Positions 1 to 5,212 of a DNA stretch of 5,236 nt are shown here, piece after piece. Under the pieces are notes generated by a model. The model had not been told where the DNA came from. It saw only the letters and a list, made by a program, of their open reading frames with translations, and searched no databases. The stretch's first letter is position 1; every line of letters starts with the position of its first letter. This DNA is from Clostridia bacterium (GTDB taxonomy: Bacteria; Bacillota; Clostridia; TANB77; CAG-508). Position numbers and translations under genes: made by a program. The stretch spans positions 1-5,236 of the forward strand of contig CAAECB010000088.1 of the NCBI GenBank assembly GCA_900754285.1, in the 5' to 3' direction.

Positions 1-54
1 TAATTTTTATTTTGACAATTCAATTATACTACTTGAATCACTTTTTTTCTATAT

Positions 55-116
55 TTTTTGTTTCACATCAATTGTAACACTACAATTTTTGTTTCACATC
101 ATTTGTAACACTATAT
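55..116 (+). repeat. Two-copy tandem direct repeat, 31-bp period
   Basis: Copy 1 (55-85) and copy 2 (86-116) match at 28 of 31 positions by eye. Both contain TTTTTGTTTCACATCA followed by TTGTAACACTA one base later. Within each copy GTTTCA and TGTAAC form an imperfect dyad (GTTnCA, 7 bp, TGnAAC), the form expected of a transcription-factor site. The repeat lies immediately upstream of the small Cys-rich gene and overlaps its likely promoter. A duplicated operator is the simplest reading. Two copies are too few, and with no spacer between them, for a CRISPR array. Confidence 0.8.
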
Positions 117-117
117 T
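58..117 (+). promoter_or_regulatory. Putative duplicated promoter of the Cys-rich small gene
   Basis: Each 31-bp repeat copy places a weak -35-like TTGTTT 17 bp before a -10-like hexamer. Copy 1 has TTGTTT at 58-63 and TACAAT at 81-86. Copy 2 has TTGTTT at 89-94 and TATATT at 112-117. The copy-2 promoter would start transcription near base 124, giving a leader of about 27 nt before the ATG at 151. The -35 boxes match the consensus only at TTG, and AT-rich DNA yields such boxes by chance, so this is a tentative call. Confidence 0.4.
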
Positions 118-150
118 CTTTGAAATTTACAAGAAAAAGGAGAATACAAA

Positions 151-483
151 ATGACTAAAAAGAAGAAAAATTATAATGAAAAAGCACCATACTTAGTAAA
201 AAAAGCACGAGTAAAAAACAATAGACCTATGTGTCCTAAATGTAGCAAATGCCTGGACAAATCTTTTTGCTATCATAGAAGGAATCTTAAACTAATGAAT
301 AAATGTCCAGATTGTCATAATTGTTCCGATAACAAGCATTGTGATAAATTCTATATATCAGAGCAATATAGTGTAACAATTGTAGTAGAAATTGATGAAG
401 AAGGATTAATAATATTTAAAAGCCAGTTTTTTTTAGAATTTTGTTCTATAATGGAAATAACGTGTGAAATGTTTGATATATAA
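151..483 (+). CDS. Small Cys-rich protein with duplicated C-x2-C-x2-C-x5-C motif
   Basis: I do not recognise this 110-residue protein with certainty. The start is well supported: AAGGAGA at 137-143 lies 7 nt before the ATG. Residues 1-25 are strongly basic. Two motifs of identical spacing follow, C28-C31-C34-C40 and C52-C55-C58-C64, offset by exactly 24 residues and both fitting CPxCxxCxDxxxC. This looks like an internal duplication forming one or two zinc-binding or iron-sulfur sites; His42, His56 and His63 lie nearby. From about residue 70 the chain changes to short beta-like segments (VTIVVEIDEEG) and a hydrophobic tail without Cys pairs. That second part faintly resembles the beginning of the N-terminal arm domain of some tyrosine recombinases, so the gene may be a truncated integrase start; this is a guess. 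It has no signal peptide or membrane segment, and is convergent with the copper cluster. Confidence 0.72.
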   Translation: MTKKKKNYNEKAPYLVKKARVKNNRPMCPKCSKCLDKSFCYHRRNLKLMNKCPDCHNCSDNKHCDKFYISEQYSVTIVVEIDEEGLIIFKSQFFLEFCSIMEITCEMFDI

Positions 484-594
484 GGGGTTGATAAAGTACA
501 AAGCAATTCACCTCGACCATATTTCCCTCCTATGAACTTATTTGGTTTCACTGGAAGGTTTGCTATTAATTATAAATTTTCAAAATTGATAAAA
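484..594. other. Non-coding gap with a compositionally distinct patch
   Basis: This gap separates the two convergent transcription units. Bases 484-560 carry noticeably more G and C (GGGGTTG, CACCTCGACC, TTCCCTCC, CACTGGAAGG) than the flanking DNA. On the minus strand AGGAGG at 526-531 precedes an ATG at 518-520 that opens a reading frame of only 24 codons ending at 446. On the plus strand the frame of the Cys-rich gene stays open after its TAA through the gap to the end of the terminator region. Neither frame is recognisable. The patch may be a relic of a longer gene or of an insertion. Confidence 0.35.
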
Positions 595-626
595 ATTGCA
601 CCATTTTTAATTGGAAATGGTGCAAT
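591..626 (-). terminator. Rho-independent terminator ending the copper/tag/hydrolase cluster
   Basis: A perfect 12-bp stem is formed by ATTGCACCATTT (595-606) and AAATGGTGCAAT (615-626) around an 8-nt loop. Read on the minus strand the stem is followed by a run of T (complement of 591-595). It begins 7 bp beyond the hydrolase stop codon. On the plus strand the stem is followed by AAATTTATTA rather than a clear T-run, so it would be a poor terminator for the convergent small gene. Confidence 0.9.
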
Positions 627-633
627 AAATTTA

Positions 634-1524
634 TTATCCTTCTGTTTCAATTAAAATTTTGCGTAGAAATTCATAAATTTGTTCAGCTAAAATTTCTTCT
701 TTTCCACTATAAGAGTGATTTGCTTCATCTATATAGTCAATGTCAATCTTGTTGTTATGCAATTTGCTTTTTAATTTGTTAGTTAAATCTTTCGCATTTT
801 GTTTTATTAACTCTTTGTTATTTCCCCATCTCATAAATAAGGGGATTTGGATATTGTTTAGTTCATCATAATCATAATTTTCATCTGTATATTTTGCAAA
901 ATCAATATTCTTATAGTATTTTATATATCGTAAATATGTTTTTACTGAAAATGGATGTATAGAGCTTTCCATTGGCATTAATTCTTCTAATTTATTTTCT
1001 TTTTCTTTTTTATTTGCTAATTCTATAAATTCTTTTGGCGTAAATGTGTTTAGCATATCTGGTATATCTACTAATGATAATAATATTACTGCCTTTATGT
1101 TTTTCATGTATTTATTATTTTCTTGTAAAATCTTGTTATATGTGTATACTATTTTGGTTGACCCTAAGCTATGTCCTTGTAGATATATTTTGTTATATCC
1201 TAATTCTACTGCAAATTCTATTGCTCCTAAGATATCATTATAACTTTCTTCTACATCTTCATATGCTGTTCCTTGTAGTATTTTTTCTCCATCTTCTTTT
1301 GTACAATATTTTATTATTTCACTTCCTCTATTATTAAAACACAAGGTGTCTACGTCTAATTCTTTAACTTTATTTGCTATTATCTTTTCTCTTTCTTTAA
1401 AACAATTGCTTGTCATTCCATGTACTTCAATTAAGATTTTATCTGTGTTTTTTTCGCATTTTTGTAATATTCCGTCTAATATTATTCCATCTGTTGCTTT
1501 AAATTTGACTATTTTTGTTATCAC
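634..1524 (-). CDS. Alpha/beta-fold hydrolase (serine hydrolase type)
   Basis: Predicted soluble cytoplasmic hydrolase of 296 residues; substrate unknown. The N-terminus (KATDGIILDGIL) and the strand ILIEVHGM with the oxyanion-type HG at residues 36-37 are typical of the fold. The nucleophile elbow GHSLGS places the catalytic Ser at 119, and the likely catalytic His is 270 in EANHSYSG. The acidic member is less clear: the usual Gly-x-x-Asp after beta-7 is replaced by RWGNNKE (about 232-238). The NNRGS segment (64-68) resembles bacterial alpha/beta hydrolases related to the DUF1749 group, from memory. The frame opens at an ATG at 1560, but AAGGAGG at 1531-1537 sits 6 nt before the GTG at 1522-1524, and the conserved fold begins just after it, so GTG is chosen. 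The gene overlaps the end of tag by 26 bp, suggesting translational coupling. It has no signal peptide. Confidence 0.85.
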   Translation of the reverse strand: MITKIVKFKATDGIILDGILQKCEKNTDKILIEVHGMTSNCFKEREKIIANKVKELDVDTLCFNNRGSEIIKYCTKEDGEKILQGTAYEDVEESYNDILGAIEFAVELGYNKIYLQGHSLGSTKIVYTYNKILQENNKYMKNIKAVILLSLVDIPDMLNTFTPKEFIELANKKEKENKLEELMPMESSIHPFSVKTYLRYIKYYKNIDFAKYTDENYDYDELNNIQIPLFMRWGNNKELIKQNAKDLTNKLKSKLHNNKIDIDYIDEANHSYSGKEEILAEQIYEFLRKILIETEG

Positions 1525-2077
1525 TTTTTTCCTCCTTATACATAAAACATTCTTTGTCATGTGAATATATTGCTCCTATTGCTTGTAAGTATGAATATAT
1601 AATTGTACTTCCTACAAATTTCATTCCTCTTTTTTGTAAGTCTTTTGATATCTTGTCTGACAAATTGTTAGTAGTTTTATTTGTTTCATAAATAATTTTT
1701 TCTTTAGTGAATGTTGTTAAATATTTATTAAATTTTCCATATTCTTTTTGAATTTCTTTAAATATTTGTGCATTATTGATACTGGCTTTTATTTTTAATT
1801 TGTTTCTTATTATTTTTTCGTTTTGCATTAATTCTTGGATTTTTTTATCATCATATTTGCATATTTTATCAATTTCAAAATTGTCATATGCTTTTCTAAA
1901 ATCTTCCCTTTTGTTCAATACACATTCCCATGATAGTCCTGCTTGAAATGATTCTAGGATAAGCATTTCAAATAAATATTTTTCATTAAAGTTTGGTTTG
2001 CACCATTCTTTATCATGATATTTTATATATTTGGAATTTTTTGGATTACACCATTTGCATCTTGATTTTTGCTCCAT
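1499..2077 (-). CDS. tag: DNA-3-methyladenine glycosylase I
   Basis: Base-excision-repair enzyme of the Tag family, which removes 3-methyladenine from alkylated DNA and leaves an abasic site. It has 192 residues, against 187 for E. coli Tag. The zinc-snap ligands of E. coli Tag (Cys4, His17, His175, Cys179) correspond to Cys7, His21, His173 and Cys177 here, with the same H-x3-C spacing. Base-pocket residues also align: Trp9, Tyr17, Trp25, Glu42 (E. coli Glu38) and Trp50 in the LFEMLILESFQAGLSW block. The KRGMKFVGSTIIYSYLQAIG block near 148-167 is the usual C-terminal signature. One oddity is Cys26 where E. coli has Gly22 after the EW pair. AAAGGAG at 2088-2094 supports the ATG start. The gene begins 81 bp after copA with no visible terminator between, and its last codons (YKEEK onward) overlap the hydrolase. 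Confidence 0.95.
   Translation of the reverse strand: MEQKSRCKWCNPKNSKYIKYHDKEWCKPNFNEKYLFEMLILESFQAGLSWECVLNKREDFRKAYDNFEIDKICKYDDKKIQELMQNEKIIRNKLKIKASINNAQIFKEIQKEYGKFNKYLTTFTKEKIIYETNKTTNNLSDKISKDLQKRGMKFVGSTIIYSYLQAIGAIYSHDKECFMYKEEKSDNKNSQI
1531..1537 (-). promoter_or_regulatory. Start-deciding RBS of the hydrolase, inside tag
   Basis: The minus-strand sequence AAGGAGG is followed by six A residues and then GTG (1522-1524). The upstream in-frame ATG at 1558-1560 is preceded by no comparable site. The RBS is made from tag codons for Lys181-Glu182-Glu183, so ribosomes finishing tag pass directly over it. Confidence 0.85.
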
Positions 2078-2158
2078 CTTGCTCTTTCTCCTTTATTTTT
2101 ACTTATTAATGTTTTGTTGTTGGCATATTGGTTATATATACTTTGTTTTTCTTCTATT

Positions 2159-4363
2159 TTACCTTAATCTTAGTGCATTTAAAACTACTGTTAAGCTGCT
2201 TATTGTCATTGCAAATGCTGCTATCATTGGATTCATTGTTATTCCTAGTGGCTCTAATATTCCACATGCAATTGGTACCATACATGTGTTATAGAAAAAT
2301 GCCCAAAATAAGTTTTGTTTTATATTTCTTATTGTTTTTCTACTTATTTCTATTAATTCTTCTATTTTTTCTAAATTATCATTCATTAGCACTACTTCTG
2401 CTGAATCCATTGCTATATCTGTTCCACTTGATATTGATACTCCTATATCTGCTGTTACTAGACTTACACTGTCATTTATGCCATCTCCACACATCATGAC
2501 TAAGCCATTTTGTTTTAGCTTTTTGATTTCTTCTGCTTTTTGTTTTGGTAATACATTTGCTATTACTTTTTCTATTCCTAATTGTTTGGCTATTGCTTTT
2601 GCTGTTTTTTCGTTGTCTCCTGTTAGCATAATTACTTCTATTTTTCTTTTTTTCAGTTTTTCTATTATTTCTTTGCTTTCTTCTTTTATTGTGTCTTTTA
2701 CTCCTATTAATGCTATTATTTTTTGGTCTTGTGCTATATATAATATGCTGTTTCCTTCTGTTACTAATTCTGTTTCATCATCTTCTTTTAGTATTTGTAT
2801 ATTATTTTCTTTCATTAGTTTTTTATTTCCTATTAAATAATTGTGTGATTTTTCTTGTTCTTTTATTTCTGCTCTTACACCATATCCTGCTATTGCTTTA
2901 AAATTATTTATTTGGTCTAATTCTATTTTTTCTTCTTTTGCTTTTTCTACTATTGCTCTTGCTATTGGGTGTTCTGATTTGTTTTCTATACTTGCTACTT
3001 TTTTTATTATCTCTTTTTCTTCTAGATTGCTGTAATTATATATTTTTGAGATTGTTAGTTCTCCTTTTGTTAGTGTTCCTGTTTTATCAAAACATATTGT
3101 TTTTATTTTGTGTGCATTTTCTAGTGCTTCACTTGTTTTTACCAATATTCCTTTTTTACTTGCTTTTCCTGATGATATTACTATTGCTAGTGGTGTTGCT
3201 AATCCTAAGCTACATGGGCATGCTACTACTAAAATTGTTACAAATATGTTTATTGCTGTTGCTAAATTTTTGCTTATTGCTAACCAGATTGCAAATGATA
3301 TTATTGCGATTATTATTATTGTTGGTACAAAATATCCACTTATTTTGTCTGCTATTTTTGCTATTGGTGCTTTTGTGTTTGTTGCTTCTACTACTAGTCT
3401 TACTATTTCTGATACTGTTGATTCTTTTCCTATTTTTTCTGCTTTGTATTTTATTGTTCCTTCATAATTTATACTTCCTGCTATTACTTTTGAGCCTTTT
3501 TCTCTTTTTACTGGTACACTTTCTCCTGTTATAAATGATTCATTTATGTGTGTTGTTCCTTCTATTACTTCTCCATCTACTGCTATTTTTTCTCCTGGCT
3601 TACAGATTATTATGTCTCCTTTTTGTATTTCGTCTAGTGTTACTGTTTCTTCTTTTCCTTCTTTTTCTATTATTGCATGATTTGGTGTTATACTCATTAA
3701 TTGTTTTAGTGCTTCTTTTGTTTTGTCTTTATTTTTGTTTTCTACATATTTTCCTATTTTTATGAAAAATATTACTATTGCTGCTGATTCATAATATAGA
3801 TTTTCTACACATATTACTTGTCCTTTTATTATTTTTATTGTTCCATATATACTGTATATATAACTTGCTAGTACTCCTATTGCTACTAATGTGTCCATAT
3901 TTGGCGTTTTATGCACTAAGTTTTTGTATCCATTTTTTAGTATGTCTTTTCCAATTATTAATACTATTGTTGTTAATATTAGTAATGCTATTGCATAATT
4001 TACTGGATTGTGCATCATGTCTAAATATGATATTACTGGTAGTTTTACCATATGTGCCATTGAGATATATAGTATTAATATTGATATTATACTTATTCCT
4101 ATTAATTTGCTTTTTTCTTTTGTTTTTTTCTTTTCTTCATTTTCTAATTTGTCGATTCCTAAACTACTGAATCCTGCTTTTTCTATATATTTTTCTACTT
4201 GCTCTAAATTTATTTCTGTTTCGTCATATTCTATACTTGCATTGTTCATTATTAAATTTACTGATGCTGTTTTTATTCCTTCTTGCTTGTTTAGGTATTT
4301 TTCGAGTCCTGATGAACATGCACTACAAGTCATTCCTTCTATTTTTAACAATACTTTTTTCAT
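2159..4363 (-). CDS. copA: Cu(I)-exporting P1B-1-type ATPase
   Basis: Membrane pump of 734 residues that uses ATP to move Cu(I) out of the cytoplasm. It has one N-terminal heavy-metal-associated domain (residues 1-68, GMTCSAC with Cys13 and Cys16), then a charged linker. Transmembrane segments lie near 86-103, 121-138, 156-177, 188-207, 343-362, 371-395, 683-701 and 711-729. The actuator carries TGES (279-282). The metal site has Cys382-Pro-Cys384 in TM6, Tyr691-Asn692 in TM7 and Met719 with Ser722-Ser723 in TM8, the Cu(I) subgroup pattern. The phosphorylation site is DKTGT (Asp426); HP is at 465-466 and TGDN at 581-584. The hinge GDGIND (626-631) is followed by SVSL instead of the usual APAL or SPAL. 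AAGGAG at 4369-4374 supports the start. One metal-binding domain rather than two (as in B. subtilis CopA) explains the shorter length. It follows copZ after 118 bp. Confidence 0.97.
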   Translation of the reverse strand: MKKVLLKIEGMTCSACSSGLEKYLNKQEGIKTASVNLIMNNASIEYDETEINLEQVEKYIEKAGFSSLGIDKLENEEKKKTKEKSKLIGISIISILILYISMAHMVKLPVISYLDMMHNPVNYAIALLILTTIVLIIGKDILKNGYKNLVHKTPNMDTLVAIGVLASYIYSIYGTIKIIKGQVICVENLYYESAAIVIFFIKIGKYVENKNKDKTKEALKQLMSITPNHAIIEKEGKEETVTLDEIQKGDIIICKPGEKIAVDGEVIEGTTHINESFITGESVPVKREKGSKVIAGSINYEGTIKYKAEKIGKESTVSEIVRLVVEATNTKAPIAKIADKISGYFVPTIIIIAIISFAIWLAISKNLATAINIFVTILVVACPCSLGLATPLAIVISSGKASKKGILVKTSEALENAHKIKTICFDKTGTLTKGELTISKIYNYSNLEEKEIIKKVASIENKSEHPIARAIVEKAKEEKIELDQINNFKAIAGYGVRAEIKEQEKSHNYLIGNKKLMKENNIQILKEDDETELVTEGNSILYIAQDQKIIALIGVKDTIKEESKEIIEKLKKRKIEVIMLTGDNEKTAKAIAKQLGIEKVIANVLPKQKAEEIKKLKQNGLVMMCGDGINDSVSLVTADIGVSISSGTDIAMDSAEVVLMNDNLEKIEELIEISRKTIRNIKQNLFWAFFYNTCMVPIACGILEPLGITMNPMIAAFAMTISSLTVVLNALRLR

Positions 4364-4399
4364 TTTTTCTCCTTCTTCAAGGTTATATTTTGGTAATGT

Positions 4400-4462
4400 A
4401 AATTTTATTTAAACTGCAAGGCCTGTCTTTTTTGTATTTAACTCAAGTTTTAAATAAAATTT
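4400..4462 (-). repeat. Long AT-rich inverted repeat between copZ and copA
   Basis: AAATTTTATTTAAACT (4400-4415) pairs with AGTTTTAAATAAAATTT (4446-4462), giving a 16-bp stem with one bulged T and a 30-nt loop. The right arm also lies within a 14-bp perfect palindrome, AATAAAATTTTATT (4453-4466). There is no following T-run in the minus-strand direction, so it is not a standard terminator. It fills most of the 118-bp gap between the chaperone and ATPase genes. It could act in the mRNA to protect or process the csoR-copZ part, which would allow more CopZ than CopA; that role is inferred. Confidence 0.6.
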
Positions 4463-4481
4463 TATTCTGCTAATATTGTAA

Positions 4482-4688
4482 TTATTCAGCCTTAAATCCT
4501 GCTTCTCCTATTTTGCTTTTTATTTGTTCTTCTGATATTTTTTCTTCATTATATGTTATTGTTGCTTCTTTTTCTGCAAAGCTTACTGTTGCTTTTTCTA
4601 CTCCTTCTACATTATTTAATACTTTCTCTAATCTGTTTGAACATCCTGTACAATGCATTCCTTCTATTTTTAATTTTATATCTTTCAT
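4482..4688 (-). CDS. copZ: Copper chaperone CopZ (heavy-metal-associated domain protein)
   Basis: Soluble cytoplasmic Cu(I) carrier of 68 residues that hands copper to the CopA N-terminal domain and to CsoR. It is a single ferredoxin-like HMA domain: KLKIEGMHCTGCSNRLEKVL carries the GMxCxxC site with Cys13 and Cys16, followed by EGVEKATVSF and an EAGFKAE end, the standard length for CopZ. The frame can be extended to a GTG at 4697, giving 71 residues. That GTG lies inside AAAGGTGAG (4693-4701), which reads better as the ribosome binding site of the ATG at 4688, so the shorter form is chosen. It follows csoR after 18 bp and shares its promoter. A mercuric-type HMA protein is possible by sequence alone, but the csoR-copA setting points to copper. 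Confidence 0.93.
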   Translation of the reverse strand: MKDIKLKIEGMHCTGCSNRLEKVLNNVEGVEKATVSFAEKEATITYNEEKISEEQIKSKIGEAGFKAE

Positions 4689-4692
4689 AATT

Positions 4693-4701
4693 CTCACCTT
4701 T
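4693..4701 (-). promoter_or_regulatory. Start-deciding RBS of copZ
   Basis: The minus strand reads AAAGGTGAG-AATT-ATG. GGTGA complements the anti-Shine-Dalgarno sequence and lies 5 nt from the ATG. The GTG within it is therefore part of the ribosome binding site rather than the start codon. Confidence 0.75.
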
Positions 4702-4706
4702 CTTTT

Positions 4707-5018
4707 TTATCTTAATCTTTTAAATAATTCCATTATTTCTGCTACAATTTCATTATTGCCTGATTTTATTTCTCTTGTTACACAATTTTTTATATGGCTC
4801 TCTAGTATGGAGTTTTCTATACTTTCTAGTGCTTTATTTATTGCTGATATTTGCATTAATATGTCTGCACAATATCTATCCTCTTCTATCATTTTCTTTA
4901 CTCCTCTTATTTGTCCTTCTATTATGTTTAGCCTTTTTTCTAGATTTTTCTTTTCTTCTTCTGTTCTATATGTTGATTTTTTGCATTTTTTACATCCTTC
5001 TATTTTTATCATCTCCAT
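4707..5018 (-). CDS. csoR: Copper-sensing transcriptional repressor CsoR
   Basis: All-helical DUF156-family repressor of 103 residues that binds the operon promoter when copper-free and releases it on binding Cu(I). The Cu(I) ligands of M. tuberculosis CsoR (Cys36, His61, Cys65) map to Cys50, His75 and Cys79 with identical spacing (25 and 4), and the second-shell Tyr35 maps to Tyr49 (RYC). The family core RLNIIEGQIRGVKKMIEEDRYCADIL is clear. This C-H-C pattern separates it from RcnR/FrmR (nickel, cobalt, formaldehyde) and CstR (persulfide). The N-terminal extension has an extra pair, Cys9 and Cys12 (CKKC). It is first in the operon and autoregulated, judging by the operator 5' of it. The ATG at 5018 lacks a good ribosome binding site: a GGAG lies just inside the gene, directly abutting the Met3 ATG. 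No other start is available upstream. Confidence 0.95.
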   Translation of the reverse strand: MEMIKIEGCKKCKKSTYRTEEEKKNLEKRLNIIEGQIRGVKKMIEEDRYCADILMQISAINKALESIENSILESHIKNCVTREIKSGNNEIVAEIMELFKRLR

Positions 5019-5054
5019 TCTTTGTTTTATTATTACTGTTTGTAATATATTTTT

Positions 5055-5083
5055 ATTATATACCCCCTTAGGGTATGTGTCAA
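5055..5083 (-). promoter_or_regulatory. Consensus sigma-A promoter of the csoR-copZ-copA operon
   Basis: On the minus strand TTGACA (5078-5083) is followed by a 17-bp spacer (5061-5077) and TATAAT (5055-5060); both hexamers are perfect. Transcription should begin near 5048, leaving a leader of about 30 nt before the csoR ATG. The DNA upstream of the -35 box (5084-5110) is almost pure A/T tracts and could act as an UP element. The position of the operator shows that the promoter is repressed by occlusion. Confidence 0.95.
5060..5076 (-). promoter_or_regulatory. CsoR operator
   Basis: ATACCCTAAGGGGGTAT on the minus strand is a perfect inverted repeat, ATACCC-5 bp-GGGTAT. It closely matches the G-tract-flanked CsoR sites described for copper operons (TACCCTACGGGGGTA type in Bacillus, from memory). 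It fills the spacer between the -35 and -10 boxes, so bound CsoR would block RNA polymerase directly. Confidence 0.92.
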
Positions 5084-5110
5084 GTTGTTTTTTGTTTTTT
5101 TAAAAAACTT

Positions 5111-5143
5111 AAGGACGGAGCCATTTTTTGGCTTCGTCCTTTT
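5111..5143. terminator. Hairpin terminator, probably bidirectional
   Basis: AAGGACGGAGCC (5111-5122) pairs with GGCTTCGTCCTT (5130-5141) around a 7-nt loop; the stem has 12 pairs including one G-U on the plus strand. It is followed by TT and a T-rich stretch on the plus strand. On the minus strand it is followed by AAGTTTTTT, although there the wobble pair becomes an A-C mismatch. No gene in the window ends here from the left, so it most likely ends a leftward gene lying beyond the right edge and shields the csoR promoter from read-through. Confidence 0.75.
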
Positions 5144-5150
5144 GGTCTTT

Positions 5151-5212
5151 AGTGTTTTTTGAGTCCGGCCCCAAAAACATTAATGTTTTTTTGCTCCGTC
5201 CCCCAAAACACT
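5151..5212. repeat. Tandem 31-bp hairpin units (extragenic repeat element)
   Basis: Units 5151-5181 and 5182-5212 match at 24 of 31 positions by eye (A-G/A-TGTTTTTT...TCCG-x-CCCC...AAAACA). Each unit folds on itself: AGTGTTTTT with AAAAACATT, and AATGTTTT with AAAACACT. The junction forms an 18-bp perfect palindrome, AAAAACATTAATGTTTTT (5173-5190), and the outer ends AGTGTTTT (5151-5158) and AAAACACT (5205-5212) also pair. GCTCCGTCC (5193-5201) is a perfect complement of GGACGGAGC (5113-5121) in the neighbouring terminator. This organisation suggests a repetitive extragenic or MITE-like element rather than a gene. Confidence 0.7.

Noticed and set aside
12..30. TTGACA at 12-17 with TATACT at 25-30 as a promoter
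   Set aside because: The spacing is only 7 bp, far too short, and no suitable -10 box lies about 17 bp downstream.
55..116. CRISPR-like repeat
   Set aside because: Only two copies, directly abutting with no spacer, and no cas genes in the window.
351..551. Minus-strand frame of 66 codons overlapping the Cys-rich gene
   Set aside because: It lacks a ribosome binding site at its ATG and is mostly antisense to a gene with a good start and an ordered motif pattern.
1044..1337. Plus-strand hydrophobic frames opposite the hydrolase
   Set aside because: They are shadows of the hydrolase coding strand and have no initiation signals.
2938..3534. Long plus-strand frames rich in Leu, Phe and Ile opposite copA (also 2128-2499, 3778-4170 and 4008-4412)
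   Set aside because: They are antisense shadows created by A-ending codons in copA on the minus strand. They have monotonous low-complexity translations, while the minus strand carries every CopA motif.
4382..4419. Internal promoter for copA (TTGCAG and TATAAC on the minus strand)
   Set aside because: The boxes are 26 bp apart, too far for a sigma-A promoter, and both are imperfect.
4695..4697. GTG start for copZ giving 71 residues
   Set aside because: The GTG is part of the AAAGGTGAG ribosome binding site that serves the ATG at 4686-4688.
4513..5103. Plus-strand frame of 196 codons across copZ, csoR and the promoter
   Set aside because: It is antisense to two confidently identified genes and to their promoter, has no ribosome binding site, and its translation is a hydrophobic low-complexity string.
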